Source of the DNA: Achromobacter xylosoxidans
GTDB taxonomy: Bacteria > Pseudomonadota > Gammaproteobacteria > Burkholderiales > Burkholderiaceae_B
NCBI RefSeq assembly: GCF_014490035.1
Contig: NZ_CP061008.1
Coordinates: 6,448,001-6,512,000, forward strand
Reading direction: 5' to 3'
Length of the DNA: 64,000 nucleotides
Shown here: one piece after another, positions 27,866 to 37,663 of the stretch
How the letters are laid out: each line of letters starts with the position of its first letter
How positions within the stretch are numbered: position 1 is the stretch's first letter
The notes under the pieces: model-generated
The model's input: the letters and a program-made list of their open reading frames with translations, nothing else
The model's database searches: none
Told to the model about the DNA's origin: nothing
Translations under genes and position numbers: made by a program

Positions 27866-30012
27866 GGGATCGAGGTGCTTTCCGCGCCCAGCGGCACGAT
27901 GTTGCCCAGGCGTTCCTTCAGAGACTGGGACTGGCCGGTGAACATGGCCGCGTAATACACCGAGTTGGACATCACGTTCTTCACGTAGGTACGCGTCTCG
28001 TTGAACGGGATGGTTTCGGCGAAGATCGCGCCTTCCACCGGATGCGTAAAGGTCGAGCGCCAGTTATGCGGACGGCGCGGGCCGGCGTTATAGCCTGCGC
28101 TGGCCAGCATCTGCGAACCATTCAGGTCGCGCAGCACCATGTTGAGGTAGTTGGTGCCGAGTTCGGTGTTGGTGTCGAAGTCGTTGACACTGTCGGGCGT
28201 GAAATTGCTCATGCCGATCTTGCCCGCGACCCACTTGGCCGTGGCCGGCATCAGCTGCATCAGGCCGGAGGCGCCGACGTGCGAGCGCGCATCCATGATG
28301 AAACGCGATTCCTGGCGGATCAGGCCATAGACCCAGGCCGGATCCAGCGCGATGGCGTTGGCCTTGGCGGTGACGCGGCCCTCGAAGGGCGCGATGAAGC
28401 GCTGGCTGAAGTCGAACTCTTTTTCCGTGCGGTCGGAGGTGTTGACCACGCGGTCGTAGATGTTCTCGGCACGCGCCAGTTCGGCGGCGGCCATCAGTTG
28501 GCGGTCGCTCATGCCGCGCAGCGTGAAATTCCATTCCGGCACGGCTTCGGCGCGCCAGCCCAGGCGGAACAGCTGGATCGCACGGCGCAGGCCGGGATTG
28601 GCGCGGGCCTCGGTGATTTCCTGGTCGCTGAGGGGCGCGGGGCGCGGCGGCACGGTGATGCGGCGGCCCAGTTCCTCGGCGGCCAGTTGGCCGTAGAAGT
28701 CGAAGCGGTCGGCAATGCTGGCGTAGGCGGTGGCGGCCTGTTCCTTGTTGCCGCGCGCGGCCTGGCCACGGGCCTTCCAGTAGATCCAGGACGAGTCGGC
28801 CTGCTGCGAGGCGGGCATCTGGTCGATGGATTCGATGACCCATTTCCAGTCGATCTTGGGCTGGCGCAAGGCGGCCCGCACCTTCCAGGCGGCGTTGTAC
28901 TCCGTCATGCGGATGTGGCCGGCCTCGTGGTACCAGTCGTCCGCACGGCTGTCGAGATTCAGCGCGGCGACCAGCGCGTACTGGCCGCGCACCCAGGCCA
29001 GGTTCGACTTGGCCATGGACTTGGACCAGTCCCCGGACTTGCCCCATTCGCGGCGCAAGTAGGAGTCGGCCACGCTGACGTCCGAACGCGCCAGGCGCGC
29101 CAAGGCGATGGTCACCAGTTCCTTCTCGTTGCGGCCCACTGGCTGACGGCTCTGGCGCGTCAGCCACTTCATGGGATCCTTCATGAGCAGGTCATAGGTT
29201 TTCAGGTCGCCCGGCTCGAACATGTACTGCGCGAACTTGCGCGCATCGGCCGTCTTGTTGGCTTCGATGGCGTCGCGCAACTGGGGCTCCAATTGCTCCC
29301 AGCCCATGATGCCGTCGGCAACCAATTGGTCGTACAGCGCCCAGCAGGCGCCGCCGGGCGCGAACACGGCCGCGGCCTGCGCCGCCGTGGCGCGCTGCCC
29401 GGTCATGTGCTTGGCATCGAGGATGGCGCACTCGATCTGCGCATTGCTGTTCTTCACGGGCGCCAGCTTGCGCACGGTTTCGAAGTCCCCGCTGCGGGCC
29501 GCGGCCAGCAGCCAGTCGCCGCGCAGGCGGTCGGCCAGGTAGGCGTCGGAATTGCCGCTGATGAACTTCTGCAGGTCGGCGGTGGGCCGGCCGGTGGCGG
29601 GCGGGGTCCACAACTGGTAGCGCAGCAGCCAGTATTCGGGATACATGCCCAGCGGATCCGGCTTGGCCTGCGGCACCAGCGCGCCCAGCACGGACCACTG
29701 CTTGCGGTTCATGGCTTCGCGCGCGGCGACCACGGCGGCCAGCGCGGGGGTCTGGGACGTCGGCGGCAGGCCGGCCAGCACCGCGGGCGGCACGGAAATG
29801 GCGGGTTGCGCAGCCTGGACGGCTGGCTGAGGTTGGGGCTGGGTGTTGACCGATGCGCTGCGCTGCTGCGCATCCACGGGCGCACAGGCCGCGGTAAACA
29901 GCGCCAGCAGCGGCAACCAGCGGCGCAGGCCGGGAGCGGCTTCGGCGGCGGCGGCGGACCCGGATTTCCGCGCGGTTTTCTGATACCGTCCGGGTTGCAG
30001 AGTCTGTGTCAT
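27862..30012 (-). CDS. slt: soluble lytic murein transglycosylase (Slt family)
   Basis: A 716-residue periplasmic enzyme that cleaves peptidoglycan. The N-terminus carries a hydrophobic export signal ([14 protein letters not shown]). The cysteine there could be a lipoprotein site, though Thr at -3 is atypical. A long superhelical U/L-domain of alpha-helical repeats follows. The C-terminal SLT domain reads [20 protein letters not shown] with the catalytic Glu in RQESRF, then [15 protein letters not shown] chose ATG 30012 with GAGGGACAGGGC upstream. It overlaps cca (ATGA). Confidence 0.92.
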   Translation of the reverse strand: MTQTLQPGRYQKTARKSGSAAAAEAAPGLRRWLPLLALFTAACAPVDAQQRSASVNTQPQPQPAVQAAQPAISVPPAVLAGLPPTSQTPALAAVVAAREAMNRKQWSVLGALVPQAKPDPLGMYPEYWLLRYQLWTPPATGRPTADLQKFISGNSDAYLADRLRGDWLLAAARSGDFETVRKLAPVKNSNAQIECAILDAKHMTGQRATAAQAAAVFAPGGACWALYDQLVADGIMGWEQLEPQLRDAIEANKTADARKFAQYMFEPGDLKTYDLLMKDPMKWLTRQSRQPVGRNEKELVTIALARLARSDVSVADSYLRREWGKSGDWSKSMAKSNLAWVRGQYALVAALNLDSRADDWYHEAGHIRMTEYNAAWKVRAALRQPKIDWKWVIESIDQMPASQQADSSWIYWKARGQAARGNKEQAATAYASIADRFDFYGQLAAEELGRRITVPPRPAPLSDQEITEARANPGLRRAIQLFRLGWRAEAVPEWNFTLRGMSDRQLMAAAELARAENIYDRVVNTSDRTEKEFDFSQRFIAPFEGRVTAKANAIALDPAWVYGLIRQESRFIMDARSHVGASGLMQLMPATAKWVAGKIGMSNFTPDSVNDFDTNTELGTNYLNMVLRDLNGSQMLASAGYNAGPRRPHNWRSTFTHPVEGAIFAETIPFNETRTYVKNVMSNSVYYAAMFTGQSQSLKERLGNIVPLGAESTSIP

Positions 30013-30127
30013 GCCCTGTCCCTCATACACTGGCCTTGCCGTACGCCAGCATGCCGGAAATCCACATGTTCGTCCGCATGCGTCCGCACATTCGCCATCA
30101 TTTGTCCATCCCTCTTACAGCCACCGC

Positions 30128-30802
30128 ATGACTACGCAAAATACTCCAGAGGATACCGCAGTACCGCTACGCGCGCGATTGCGGAAACTGCGCGCCGAAC
30201 TGCCGGAAGACCAGCGTAGCCGCGGCGGCCTGCTCATGCGCGCGCGGCTGTTCACCTGGCTGAATGTGGCGCGCGACGAAGCCGTGCGCGCGGGCCGTCC
30301 CGCGCCCGCCACCGTGGCCGCTTTCTGGCCCATGGCCGACGAGCCCGACCTGCGCCCGCTGCTCGAGCAATGGGTCGAAAACGGCGTGGCCGTGGCGCTG
30401 CCCGTGGTGCGCGAACGCAACGCCCCGCTGGCCTTCCTGCCCTGGACGCCGGACGCCGAATTGCGCGCCGGCCCCTATGGCATCCAGGAACCCGTCGCCG
30501 GCGCTGAACTGCTGCCCGACGTGGTGCTGGTGCCCACCCTGGGCTACACCGAACAGGGCGATCGCCTGGGCTACGGCGGCGGCTACTACGACCGCACCCT
30601 GGCCGCGCTGCGCGACCGCGGCCATCCGTTCATCGCCATCGGCATCGCCTGGAGCTGCGGCGAACTGGACGCCGGCTATGAACCCGCCAGCCACGACTTC
30701 CCGCTGGACGCGGTGCTGACCCAGGACGGCTGGGTGCCCCAGGCGCCGCTGGAACAAGGCGGCACCGGCGGCACCACGCTGCACAGCTTCCGCATGAACT
30801 GA
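30128..30802 (+). CDS. 5-formyltetrahydrofolate cyclo-ligase
   Basis: A 224-residue enzyme that converts 5-formyl-THF to methenyl-THF using ATP. The nucleotide/Mg motif LGYGGGYYDRTLA near the C-terminal third and the N-terminal basic helix RARLRKLRAELP are family hallmarks. The start at 30128 replaces a longer frame that overlaps slt. It is divergent from slt across 115 bp, a gap too short for the 6S RNA gene that neighbours this gene in enterobacteria. Confidence 0.9.
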   Translation: MTTQNTPEDTAVPLRARLRKLRAELPEDQRSRGGLLMRARLFTWLNVARDEAVRAGRPAPATVAAFWPMADEPDLRPLLEQWVENGVAVALPVVRERNAPLAFLPWTPDAELRAGPYGIQEPVAGAELLPDVVLVPTLGYTEQGDRLGYGGGYYDRTLAALRDRGHPFIAIGIAWSCGELDAGYEPASHDFPLDAVLTQDGWVPQAPLEQGGTGGTTLHSFRMN

Positions 30803-30826
30803 CGCACCAGCTTTGCCCCACCGGTT

Positions 30827-30843
30827 TGCACCAAAACGGTGCA
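30827..30843. promoter_or_regulatory. NtrC-type enhancer site
   Basis: TGCACCAAAACGGTGCA is a perfect 6-5-6 palindrome matching the NtrC consensus TGCACC-N5-GGTGCA. Its centre is about 317 bp upstream of the start site expected from the sigma-54 promoter at 31126. That is farther than usual but compatible with DNA looping. Confidence 0.7.
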
Positions 30844-31125
30844 CGGCCTATCATAGAGACTGCCGCCGGGCCTAGCCCAGACCCCGGCCGCAGCACGCGG
30901 CGCCCGCGCACTTCCGCGCGCTTTCTTCGGCAGCGCCGCCCCGCCCGTTCCCCTGGCCAAGCATTTCCGCGCCAGCCCCGCTGACCCCGTTCCACCCGCC
31001 AGGCCCGGCCAATCCGCGCCCGGCGCCCACGCCATCCCCTGGCCTCAGCCGCCGCGGCGATGGCGCCGCAACGCCCTTCGGAGGATATTGGTCCTCAGGG
31101 GCGCCCCCGCGCGTGCCGGCCAGGC

Positions 31126-31141
31126 TGGCATGCGGGTTGCT
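31126..31141 (+). promoter_or_regulatory. sigma-54 (-24/-12) promoter of the Anbu operon
   Basis: TGGCATGCGGGTTGCT fits the RpoN consensus TGGCACG-N4-TTGCW with one difference. The invariant GG and GC are separated by exactly ten bases. It lies 79 bases ahead of the first operon gene. Confidence 0.75.
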
Positions 31142-31220
31142 TAATCCCTAGCAACCGGCCGGATATCGGCCGGACGGCGGCCGCGCGCAGACCGGCCGCC
31201 GGCACTGTACCGGAGGAGCC

Positions 31221-32654
31221 ATGAAGGACAGATCACCCCGTCCCGCCGCCTATGACGAAATGCGCGACAGCGCCGGCGGCATACGCTCCCACTACCAGGC
31301 TTTCGAGCGCTGGCATGACGAGCAGTCCGCGCAGGCCATGGCCGCGCGCCGCCTGGAAGCGGACCTGAGTTTCCGCCGGGTCGGCATCACGTTCTCGGTG
31401 GCGGGCGACGCGGCCGGCACCGAACGCCTGATCCCCTTCGACCTGATCCCGCGCGTCATTCCCGCCGCCGAATGGCGTCTGCTGGAAGCCGGCCTGAAGC
31501 AGCGGGTACGCGCGCTCAACATGTTCATCCACGACATCTATCACGGGCACGACATCGCGCGCGCGGACGTGGTGCCCGCCGAGCAGGTGTTCCTGAACGC
31601 CCAGTACCGCCCCGAGATGCAGGACGTGGACGTGGCGGAGGACATCTACTGCCACATCGCCGGTGTGGACATCGTGCGCGCCGGCGCGGGCGAGTTCTAC
31701 GTGCTGGAAGATAATCTGCGGGTGCCATCCGGCGTGTCCTACATGCTGGAGAACCGCAAGATGTCGATGCGGCTGATGCCCGACGCCTTCAGCCGCATCA
31801 AGGTGGAGCCGGTGGCGCACTACCCTGACCTGCTGCTGGACAACCTGCGCGAAGTCGCGCCGCACGGCGGCGACGATCCCACCGTGGTGGTGCTGACGCC
31901 CGGCATGTACAACTCGGCCTACTTCGAACACGCCTTCCTGGCGCAGCAGATGGGCGTGGAGCTGGTGGAAGGCCAGGACCTGTTCGTCGAACAGAACACC
32001 GTCTACATGCGCACCACGCAGGGACCCCGCAAGGTGGACGTGATCTACCGCCGCCTGGACGACGACTTCCTCGATCCGCTGTCGTTTCGCGCCGACTCCG
32101 CACTGGGCGTACCGGGCCTGCTGTCGGTGTACCGCGCCGGCCGCGTCACGCTGGCCAACGCCATCGGCACCGGCATCGCCGACGACAAGTCCACCTATCT
32201 GTACGTGCCGGACATGATCCGCTTCTATCTGGGCGAGGAGCCGATACTGTCCAACGTCCCCACCTGGCGCTGCAACCGGCCGGACGAGCTGTCACATGTG
32301 CTGGCCCACATGCACGAACTGGTGGTGAAGGAAGTCCACGGCTCCGGCGGCTACGGCATGCTGGTGGGGCCGTCGGCCTCGCGCGCCGAGGTCGAGGCCT
32401 TCAAGGACCGCGTGCGCGCCAACCCCGCCAACTACATCGCGCAGCCCACGCTGGCGCTGTCCACCGTGCCGACCTACGTGGAATCGGGCGTGGCGCCGCG
32501 CCACGTGGACCTGCGGCCCTACGTGCTATGCGGCAAGGACATCCGCACCGTGCCGGGCGGCCTGTGCCGGGTGGCGCTGACCGAGGGCTCGCTGGTGGTC
32601 AACAGCAGCCAGGGCGGCGGCACCAAGGACACCTGGGTGCTGGAGGAGGACTGA
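31221..32654 (+). CDS. circularly permuted ATP-grasp protein (Anbu operon)
   Basis: A 477-residue ATP-grasp-fold protein of the circularly permuted type 2 class (formerly DUF404/DUF407). Conserved stretches are YVLEDNLRVPSGVSYMLENR and VKEVHGSGGYGMLVGPSAS, the latter a nucleotide-binding glycine loop. It may form peptide or amide bonds, but its substrate is unknown. GGAGGAGCC precedes the ATG. It is the first of four genes (ATP-grasp, alpha-E, transglutaminase, Anbu) that travel together in many bacteria. Confidence 0.92.
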   Translation: MKDRSPRPAAYDEMRDSAGGIRSHYQAFERWHDEQSAQAMAARRLEADLSFRRVGITFSVAGDAAGTERLIPFDLIPRVIPAAEWRLLEAGLKQRVRALNMFIHDIYHGHDIARADVVPAEQVFLNAQYRPEMQDVDVAEDIYCHIAGVDIVRAGAGEFYVLEDNLRVPSGVSYMLENRKMSMRLMPDAFSRIKVEPVAHYPDLLLDNLREVAPHGGDDPTVVVLTPGMYNSAYFEHAFLAQQMGVELVEGQDLFVEQNTVYMRTTQGPRKVDVIYRRLDDDFLDPLSFRADSALGVPGLLSVYRAGRVTLANAIGTGIADDKSTYLYVPDMIRFYLGEEPILSNVPTWRCNRPDELSHVLAHMHELVVKEVHGSGGYGMLVGPSASRAEVEAFKDRVRANPANYIAQPTLALSTVPTYVESGVAPRHVDLRPYVLCGKDIRTVPGGLCRVALTEGSLVVNSSQGGGTKDTWVLEED

Positions 32655-32656
32655 AC

Positions 32657-33628
32657 ATGCTGAGCCGAACCGCAGACAATCTGTTCTGGATGTGCCGCTA
32701 CACCGAGCGCGCCGAGAACACCGCCCGCATGCTGGACGTGAACCTGCAGATGTCGCTGCTGCCGCAGGACGCGCAGCGGCGCGAAGGCTCGTGGCTGGCC
32801 GTGCTGCGCATCTCCGAGCTGCAAGGCCTGTACCAGAGCAAGTACGCCGCCATCTCGCCGCACGACGTGCTGCAGTACATGGTGCGCGATCCCGAGAACC
32901 CCTCGTCCATCTATTCCTGCATGCGCGCCGCCCGCGAGAACGCGCGCGCGGTGCGCGGCAGCCTCACCACCGAGGTCTGGGAAACCTACAACACCACCTG
33001 GCTGGAACTGCTCAAGCACCTGCATACGGGCTTGCTGGAGCGCAATCCGGGCGAGTTCTTCGAATGGGTCAAGTTCCGTTCGCACCTGGCGCGCGGCGTC
33101 ACCATCGGCACCATGCTGGAGGACGAGGCCCTGTACTTCCTGCGTATCGGCATGCACCTGGAACGCGCCGACAACACCGCCCGCATGCTGGACGTGAAGT
33201 TCCATGAACGCGGCGCCAACGGCCATGACGGCCGAACTGAGCCCGCCGGCGCGGCCGCGCTGCAGAGCGAGTTCTACCGCTGGTCGGCGTTGCTCAGCTC
33301 GGTGTCGGGCCTGGAGATCTACCGCAAGGTGTACCGCGACGTCATCACCCCCGACCGCGTGGCCGAGCTGCTGATCCTGCACGGCGACATGCCGCGCTCG
33401 CTGCTGGCCTCGATGCGCGCGGTGGCCGACGACCTGGCGCGCGTTTCCAACCAGCGCTCGACCGAAACCGAAAGGCGCGCCGGCATGCTGTGCGCGGAAC
33501 TGCAATACGGCCGCGTCGAGGACATCCTGGCCAGCGGCCTGCACCAGTACCTGGAGCACTTCCTCGACCGCATCAACGATCTGGGCAACCGGATCAGCCA
33601 GGACTTCCTGGTACCGCTGTCGGCCTAG
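32657..33628 (+). CDS. alpha-E domain protein (Anbu operon)
   Basis: A 323-residue mostly helical protein of the bacterial alpha-E family, beginning MLSRTADNLFWMCRYTERAENTARML, its signature. A second ERADNTARMLDVKF follows near residue 170, hinting at an internal duplication. No catalytic residues are recognised. In related operons it is the constant partner of the ATP-grasp protein. It starts two bases after that gene's stop with GGAGGAGGA upstream; the longer upstream frame is a shadow. Confidence 0.9.
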   Translation: MLSRTADNLFWMCRYTERAENTARMLDVNLQMSLLPQDAQRREGSWLAVLRISELQGLYQSKYAAISPHDVLQYMVRDPENPSSIYSCMRAARENARAVRGSLTTEVWETYNTTWLELLKHLHTGLLERNPGEFFEWVKFRSHLARGVTIGTMLEDEALYFLRIGMHLERADNTARMLDVKFHERGANGHDGRTEPAGAAALQSEFYRWSALLSSVSGLEIYRKVYRDVITPDRVAELLILHGDMPRSLLASMRAVADDLARVSNQRSTETERRAGMLCAELQYGRVEDILASGLHQYLEHFLDRINDLGNRISQDFLVPLSA

Positions 33629-33641
33629 GCAGGAGAGCAGA

Positions 33642-34445
33642 ATGAAACAGATCATCACCCACGTCACTCACTATCGCTATACCGCCCCGGTCACCTACAG
33701 CATCCAGACCTTGCGCCTGACCCCGCGCGACGACGAACACCAGCGCGTGCTGCGCTGGCACATCGAAGCGCCCGGCGACCTGGACAAGCAGGTGGACGCC
33801 TACGGCAACATCACGCACACGCTGACGCTCAACCAGCCCCATACCGACATCGAGCTGCGCGTGGTCGGACAGGTGCTGGTGGCGCCGCTGGAACGCGGCC
33901 TGCTGGGCAGCGAGGACAGCCGCCTGCCGGTGCACGCCTATTGCGTGCAGACGCCGCTGACCCAGGCCGACGACACCGTCATGGCCTTCGTGCGCGAGGC
34001 GCTGCCTGGCGGCCTGCATACGCCGGACGACATCCTGGCCCTGGCCACGGCGGTCAGCGATCGCGTCGCCTACGAGCCCGGCACCACCGACGTCACCACC
34101 GCGGCCAACCAGGTGCTGGCCATGGGCCACGGCGTCTGCCAGGACCACGCCCACCTCTTTCTGGCCTGCGTGCGCGGCCTGGGCGTGCCCGCGCGCTACG
34201 TCAGCGGCTACCTGTACACCACCGCCGAACACGCGGCCAGCCACGCCTGGGCCGACGTCTGGCTGCCCGACGTGGGCTGGACCAGCGTCGACATCACCAA
34301 CCGCCAGTTCGCCTCGGACTGCCACTGCCGGCTGGCGGTGGCGCGGGACTATGACTCGGCCTCGCCGGTGCGCGGCGTGCGCAACGGCGGCGGCCAGGAA
34401 TCCATGGAGGTCAGCGTGCAGGTCCAGTCCAGCGCCCAGCAGTAA
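33642..34445 (+). CDS. transglutaminase-like cysteine protease (Anbu operon)
   Basis: A 267-residue protein. A beta-rich N-terminal domain (about 1-95, THYRYTAPVTYSIQTLRLTP) precedes the transglutaminase core. The catalytic triad is Cys166 in GHGVCQDHAH, His201 in ASHAWADVW and Asp217 in GWTSVDITN. It is predicted to hydrolyse or transfer peptide or isopeptide bonds. No signal peptide is visible, so it is probably cytosolic with Anbu. It is the third gene of the operon. Confidence 0.92.
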   Translation: MKQIITHVTHYRYTAPVTYSIQTLRLTPRDDEHQRVLRWHIEAPGDLDKQVDAYGNITHTLTLNQPHTDIELRVVGQVLVAPLERGLLGSEDSRLPVHAYCVQTPLTQADDTVMAFVREALPGGLHTPDDILALATAVSDRVAYEPGTTDVTTAANQVLAMGHGVCQDHAHLFLACVRGLGVPARYVSGYLYTTAEHAASHAWADVWLPDVGWTSVDITNRQFASDCHCRLAVARDYDSASPVRGVRNGGGQESMEVSVQVQSSAQQ

Positions 34446-34500
34446 CATCCCGCCGGCCTCGCCGCAATACAATGCGGCGTGGTTTTCCCAATTTCTGATC

Positions 34501-35364
34501 ATGACCTACTGCGTCGCAGCCCGCCTTGATTCCGGCCTGGTGTTCCTGGCCGACTCCCGCACCAATGCCGGAGTCGACCAGATCAGCGTCTTCCGCAAAA
34601 TGACCGTGTTCGAACGCCCGGGCGACCGCGTCATGGTGCTGATGAGTTCCGGCAACCTGGCGGTCAGCCAGGCGGTGCTGAACGCCCTGGCGCGTCAACA
34701 CGACGAAGACGGCGAAACCGTCTGGAACGCCCCCGACATGTTCGAGGCCACCCGCCGCGTCGGCGCGGCGGTGCGCAGCGTCTACCACCACGAAGCCCCG
34801 GCCCTGCGCGAGCAGGGTGTGGACTTCAACGTCAACCTGATCTTCGGCGGCCAGATCGGCACCGAGCGCTGCCGCTTATTCCAGGTGTATTCGGCGGGCA
34901 ACTTCATCGAAGCCGGCCAGGAATGCCCGTACTTCCAGATCGGCGAGGCCAAGTACGGCAAGCCCATCCTGGACCGCGTGCTGCGCCCCGACACCTCGCT
35001 GGACGAAGCCGCCAAGTGCGCCCTGATCTCCATGGATTCCACGCTGCGGTCGAACATCTCGGTGGGCCTGCCGCTGGACCTGCTGGTCTACGACACGCAC
35101 TCGCTGCGCGTCACGCACTTCGCCAGCATCGACGAGCACAACGAATACTTCCGCATGATCCGCGGCACCTGGGGCGAACGCCTGCGCCAGGTCTTCGCCG
35201 AGATCCCGGACCCGCTCTGGACCAATCCCGACTCGCCCGATTCGCTGGTCCCTCCCAGCCGCGTGCACCAGCCCCTGCGTGCGGAGCCGGTGGATGCGCC
35301 CGTGTCGAACTATTCGGCGCCGCAGGTGCTGGCGGAAGATCCGGGGAAGGATCAGGCGAACTAG
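34501..35364 (+). CDS. Anbu, proteasome-type peptidase
   Basis: A 287-residue member of the ancestral beta-subunit (Anbu) family, related to HslV and 20S proteasome beta subunits. MTYCVAARLDSGLVFLADSR places a catalytic Thr directly after Met1, exposed once Met is removed. The partner Asp18 and Lys33 (VFRKM) are present. Known Anbu proteins assemble as open helical rings, and activity on usual proteasome substrates is weak or unproven. It is the last operon gene, and the ATG is preceded by a 55-bp gap. Confidence 0.93.
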   Translation: MTYCVAARLDSGLVFLADSRTNAGVDQISVFRKMTVFERPGDRVMVLMSSGNLAVSQAVLNALARQHDEDGETVWNAPDMFEATRRVGAAVRSVYHHEAPALREQGVDFNVNLIFGGQIGTERCRLFQVYSAGNFIEAGQECPYFQIGEAKYGKPILDRVLRPDTSLDEAAKCALISMDSTLRSNISVGLPLDLLVYDTHSLRVTHFASIDEHNEYFRMIRGTWGERLRQVFAEIPDPLWTNPDSPDSLVPPSRVHQPLRAEPVDAPVSNYSAPQVLAEDPGKDQAN

Positions 35365-35709
35365 GGACCGTTGCCGACAGGAACACGCCGAGTCTCCCAG
35401 GCTGAAACCCGGGATTCCGTCTGATACCGCAAGTTCCCGCGCACATTTGCGTGTTCCGGACGCCTTGATCCCTTGTGGCACGACCGGAATCGGCATAGAG
35501 TTTCTTCAACGTATATGCACGCCATATGCCCACCTTCCGAGGCCCGCGCAATTCACTGCTGCGGGCTTTCGTGTTCTTGTGCGGCATGATCGTTGCCACG
35601 ATGAATTTGAGTGCGATCTTTCCATTCACTGAAGGAAAATCGACCGTCTCCCGCGCCCTACACTGCTTCGATTCGCATACAAGCCATGTGTCGGGCAAAG
35701 GGTTACGTC
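35365..35709. other. 345-bp gap of lower GC between Anbu and the DUF3800 gene
   Basis: No gene is supported. At 35543-35568 a GC stem (gcccgc with gcgggc, about 15-base loop) is followed by TTTC and may be a weak terminator for the Anbu operon. The sequence is poorer in GC than its surroundings from about 35440 on, continuing into the next gene. Confidence 0.5.
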
Positions 35710-36504
35710 ATGCATTACGTCATGTACCTGGACGAGTTCGGCCACATCGGACCCTTCGTCTCCCGTGATCATGGCAAACACCGGACGAGCCCGGTGTTCG
35801 GATTCGGCGGGTTGGTTTTGCCTGTGGAAACCGTGCGCGAATTCGCCATCTACTTCTACAAACTGAAATGCCATCTATTGAAGTTCGAACTGGAACGGCA
35901 AGACCAACCTGCGTACCGCTGGGAAAAGAAAGGCGCACAACTCTATACCGTCCGGAATGTTGAAAAGTACCAGCAGTTGCGGACCGAAACGGGGCGTTTG
36001 CTGAACCGGATCAGACAAATCGGCGGACACGTGATCTACAGCGGTGAGCAAAAGACAACAGACGCGACATCGCATCAACCCGCAGAGATCTTCAAGCAGC
36101 AATTGCTACGCATAGTCCGACGCGCGGATCGGTTTTTCTCGGCAAGACAGGCCACCTTCATGCTTTTGATCGACGAACAACAGGCGGGCAGCCGGTGGCG
36201 CGAAATGAATGTCGAAGCCTGCACGCTGGCGATGTTCGAAGATGCCACCGACCAATGCAGAACGCTGGTCGAGCCGCTGATTCAAGGTGAAAGCCACCTG
36301 TTCCAGACCCTTCAATGCGCTGACTGGATCTGCAGCCTGGTGGGCCGGCTGTGCGCCTTCCAGGTGGCGTCCGCGCAGTACCGAGACTGGGAGATTTTTC
36401 ACCGTTACTTTCATGACCGCCTGCAAGCCGCAGCCCTCCCGTGCAGCGGACTCGGTTCGCAGGACGAGCAGGAAAATCCCCCGCTCATATCGCCTTCCGC
36501 GTAA
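35710..36504 (+). CDS. DUF3800 domain protein
   Basis: A 264-residue protein that opens HYVMYLDEFGHIGPF, the acidic start motif of DUF3800. A central FMLLIDEQQ and a late LQCADWICSLVGRL carry the other conserved acidic residues, an arrangement reminiscent of RNase H-like nucleases. Function is unknown, though the family is often found on mobile or defence-linked DNA. GC content is clearly below that of the flanking genes, which suggests acquisition. An upstream ATG at 35686 is an alternative start. Confidence 0.8.
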   Translation: MHYVMYLDEFGHIGPFVSRDHGKHRTSPVFGFGGLVLPVETVREFAIYFYKLKCHLLKFELERQDQPAYRWEKKGAQLYTVRNVEKYQQLRTETGRLLNRIRQIGGHVIYSGEQKTTDATSHQPAEIFKQQLLRIVRRADRFFSARQATFMLLIDEQQAGSRWREMNVEACTLAMFEDATDQCRTLVEPLIQGESHLFQTLQCADWICSLVGRLCAFQVASAQYRDWEIFHRYFHDRLQAAALPCSGLGSQDEQENPPLISPSA

Positions 36505-36635
36505 ACCCTCCTTTCCAGCAACCGAAACCCGGCTTGCGGAACCGCGAATTCTCATCCGGGCGCTGTCGCGCCACACTGGTGTCCGGCCGTCATGCTTTGC
36601 CTTGGGGGCCCCGACAACACCACAAGGAGCGAGAC

Positions 36636-37634
36636 ATGCCCCCTATCTACGCGCGCGCGCTCAAGCGCGCGGCCTGGCCCGTGCTGGCCCTGTCCTGCCT
36701 GGTCTCTGGCACCGCCGGCGCGCAAGGCGCCTATCCCAACCATCCCATTTCACTGGTCGTGCCGTTCGCGGCGGGCGGGCCGACCGATGTGGTGGCGCGC
36801 AGCCTGGGCGCGTCCATGTCCAAGACGCTGGGCCAAAGCATCATCATCGAGAACCGCACGGGCGCCGGCGGCACGCTGGCGTCGCAGCACGTGGCGCGCG
36901 CCGCGCCCGATGGCTACACCTTCCTGATACACCATAACGGCATGGCCACCGCGCCAGCGCTGTACCGCAAGCTGTCGTTCAACCCGCTGACGGACTTCGC
37001 CTATGTCGGCCAGGTGGCCGACGTTCCCATGACGCTGCTGGGCCGCAAGGACCTGCCCGCGGACGGCATGAAGGACTTCATCAAGTACGCCAAGGAGAAC
37101 GGTAACAAGATCAACCTGGCCAACGCCGGACTGGGCGCGGTGTCGCAGCTCTGCGGCATGCTGCTGCAGGAATCGCTGGGCGTGCAGTTCACCACCGTGC
37201 CCTATGCCGGCACGGCGCCGGCGATGACCGCCCTGCTGGGCGGGCAGGTGGACGTGCTGTGCGATCAGACCACCCAAACCATTCCGCAGATCAAGGCCGA
37301 CCGCGTGAAGCTGTACGGCGTCACCACGCTGGACCGCATCAAGACGCTGCCCGATGCGCCGACCCTGCAGGAGAATGGCCTGAAGGGCTTCGAGGTCAAG
37401 GTGTGGCATGGCGTCTACGCGCCCAAGGGCACGCCGCCGGAAGCCGTCGCCAAGTTCAACGAAGCGTTGCGCGCCGCGCTGAAGGACCCCGCCTTCACGC
37501 AGAAGATGGCGGAACTGGGCGCCGAGATCGTGCCGGAATCCAAGCAGACCCCGCAGGGCCTGCAGACCTGGCTGCAATCCGAGGTCGACAAATGGGGCGG
37601 CATCATCCGCAAGGCGGGGGTGTACGCCGACTGA
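36636..37634 (+). CDS. Bug-family (TctC) tripartite tricarboxylate transporter receptor
   Basis: A 332-residue periplasmic solute receptor. The signal peptide (WPVLALSCLVSGTAGAQG) is followed by the family start YPNHPISLVVPFAAGGPTDVVAR and later VPYAGTAPAMTALLGGQVD. Alcaligenaceae carry dozens of such receptors, most without adjacent TctAB permease genes, as here. The ligand is probably a carboxylate or similar small molecule. ACAAGGAGCGAGAC precedes the ATG. A terminator follows. Confidence 0.9.
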   Translation: MPPIYARALKRAAWPVLALSCLVSGTAGAQGAYPNHPISLVVPFAAGGPTDVVARSLGASMSKTLGQSIIIENRTGAGGTLASQHVARAAPDGYTFLIHHNGMATAPALYRKLSFNPLTDFAYVGQVADVPMTLLGRKDLPADGMKDFIKYAKENGNKINLANAGLGAVSQLCGMLLQESLGVQFTTVPYAGTAPAMTALLGGQVDVLCDQTTQTIPQIKADRVKLYGVTTLDRIKTLPDAPTLQENGLKGFEVKVWHGVYAPKGTPPEAVAKFNEALRAALKDPAFTQKMAELGAEIVPESKQTPQGLQTWLQSEVDKWGGIIRKAGVYAD

Positions 37635-37663
37635 CGGCGCACACCGGGCGCGCGGCCAAAGAA

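Larger units (their letters stand above)
30803..31220 (+). other. 418-bp regulatory gap upstream of the Anbu operon
   Basis: No gene is seen. Its reading frames are Pro/Arg-rich and without start signals. It contains a perfect NtrC-type palindrome near its left end and a sigma-54-type promoter near its right end, listed separately. It also holds several GC-rich stems between about 31154 and 31200, just ahead of the ribosome site of the first operon gene. Confidence 0.6.

Noticed and set aside
30803..31220. 6S RNA gene next to the 5-formyl-THF cyclo-ligase
   Set aside because: That linkage is known from enterobacteria, with the RNA upstream of the gene. Here the upstream gap is only 115 bp, and the downstream gap shows promoter elements rather than the long rod structure of 6S RNA.
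35474..35490. Second sigma-54 promoter (TGGCACG match) before the DUF3800 gene
   Set aside because: The -24 half is perfect, but no GC is present at the required ten-base spacing, so the -12 element is missing.
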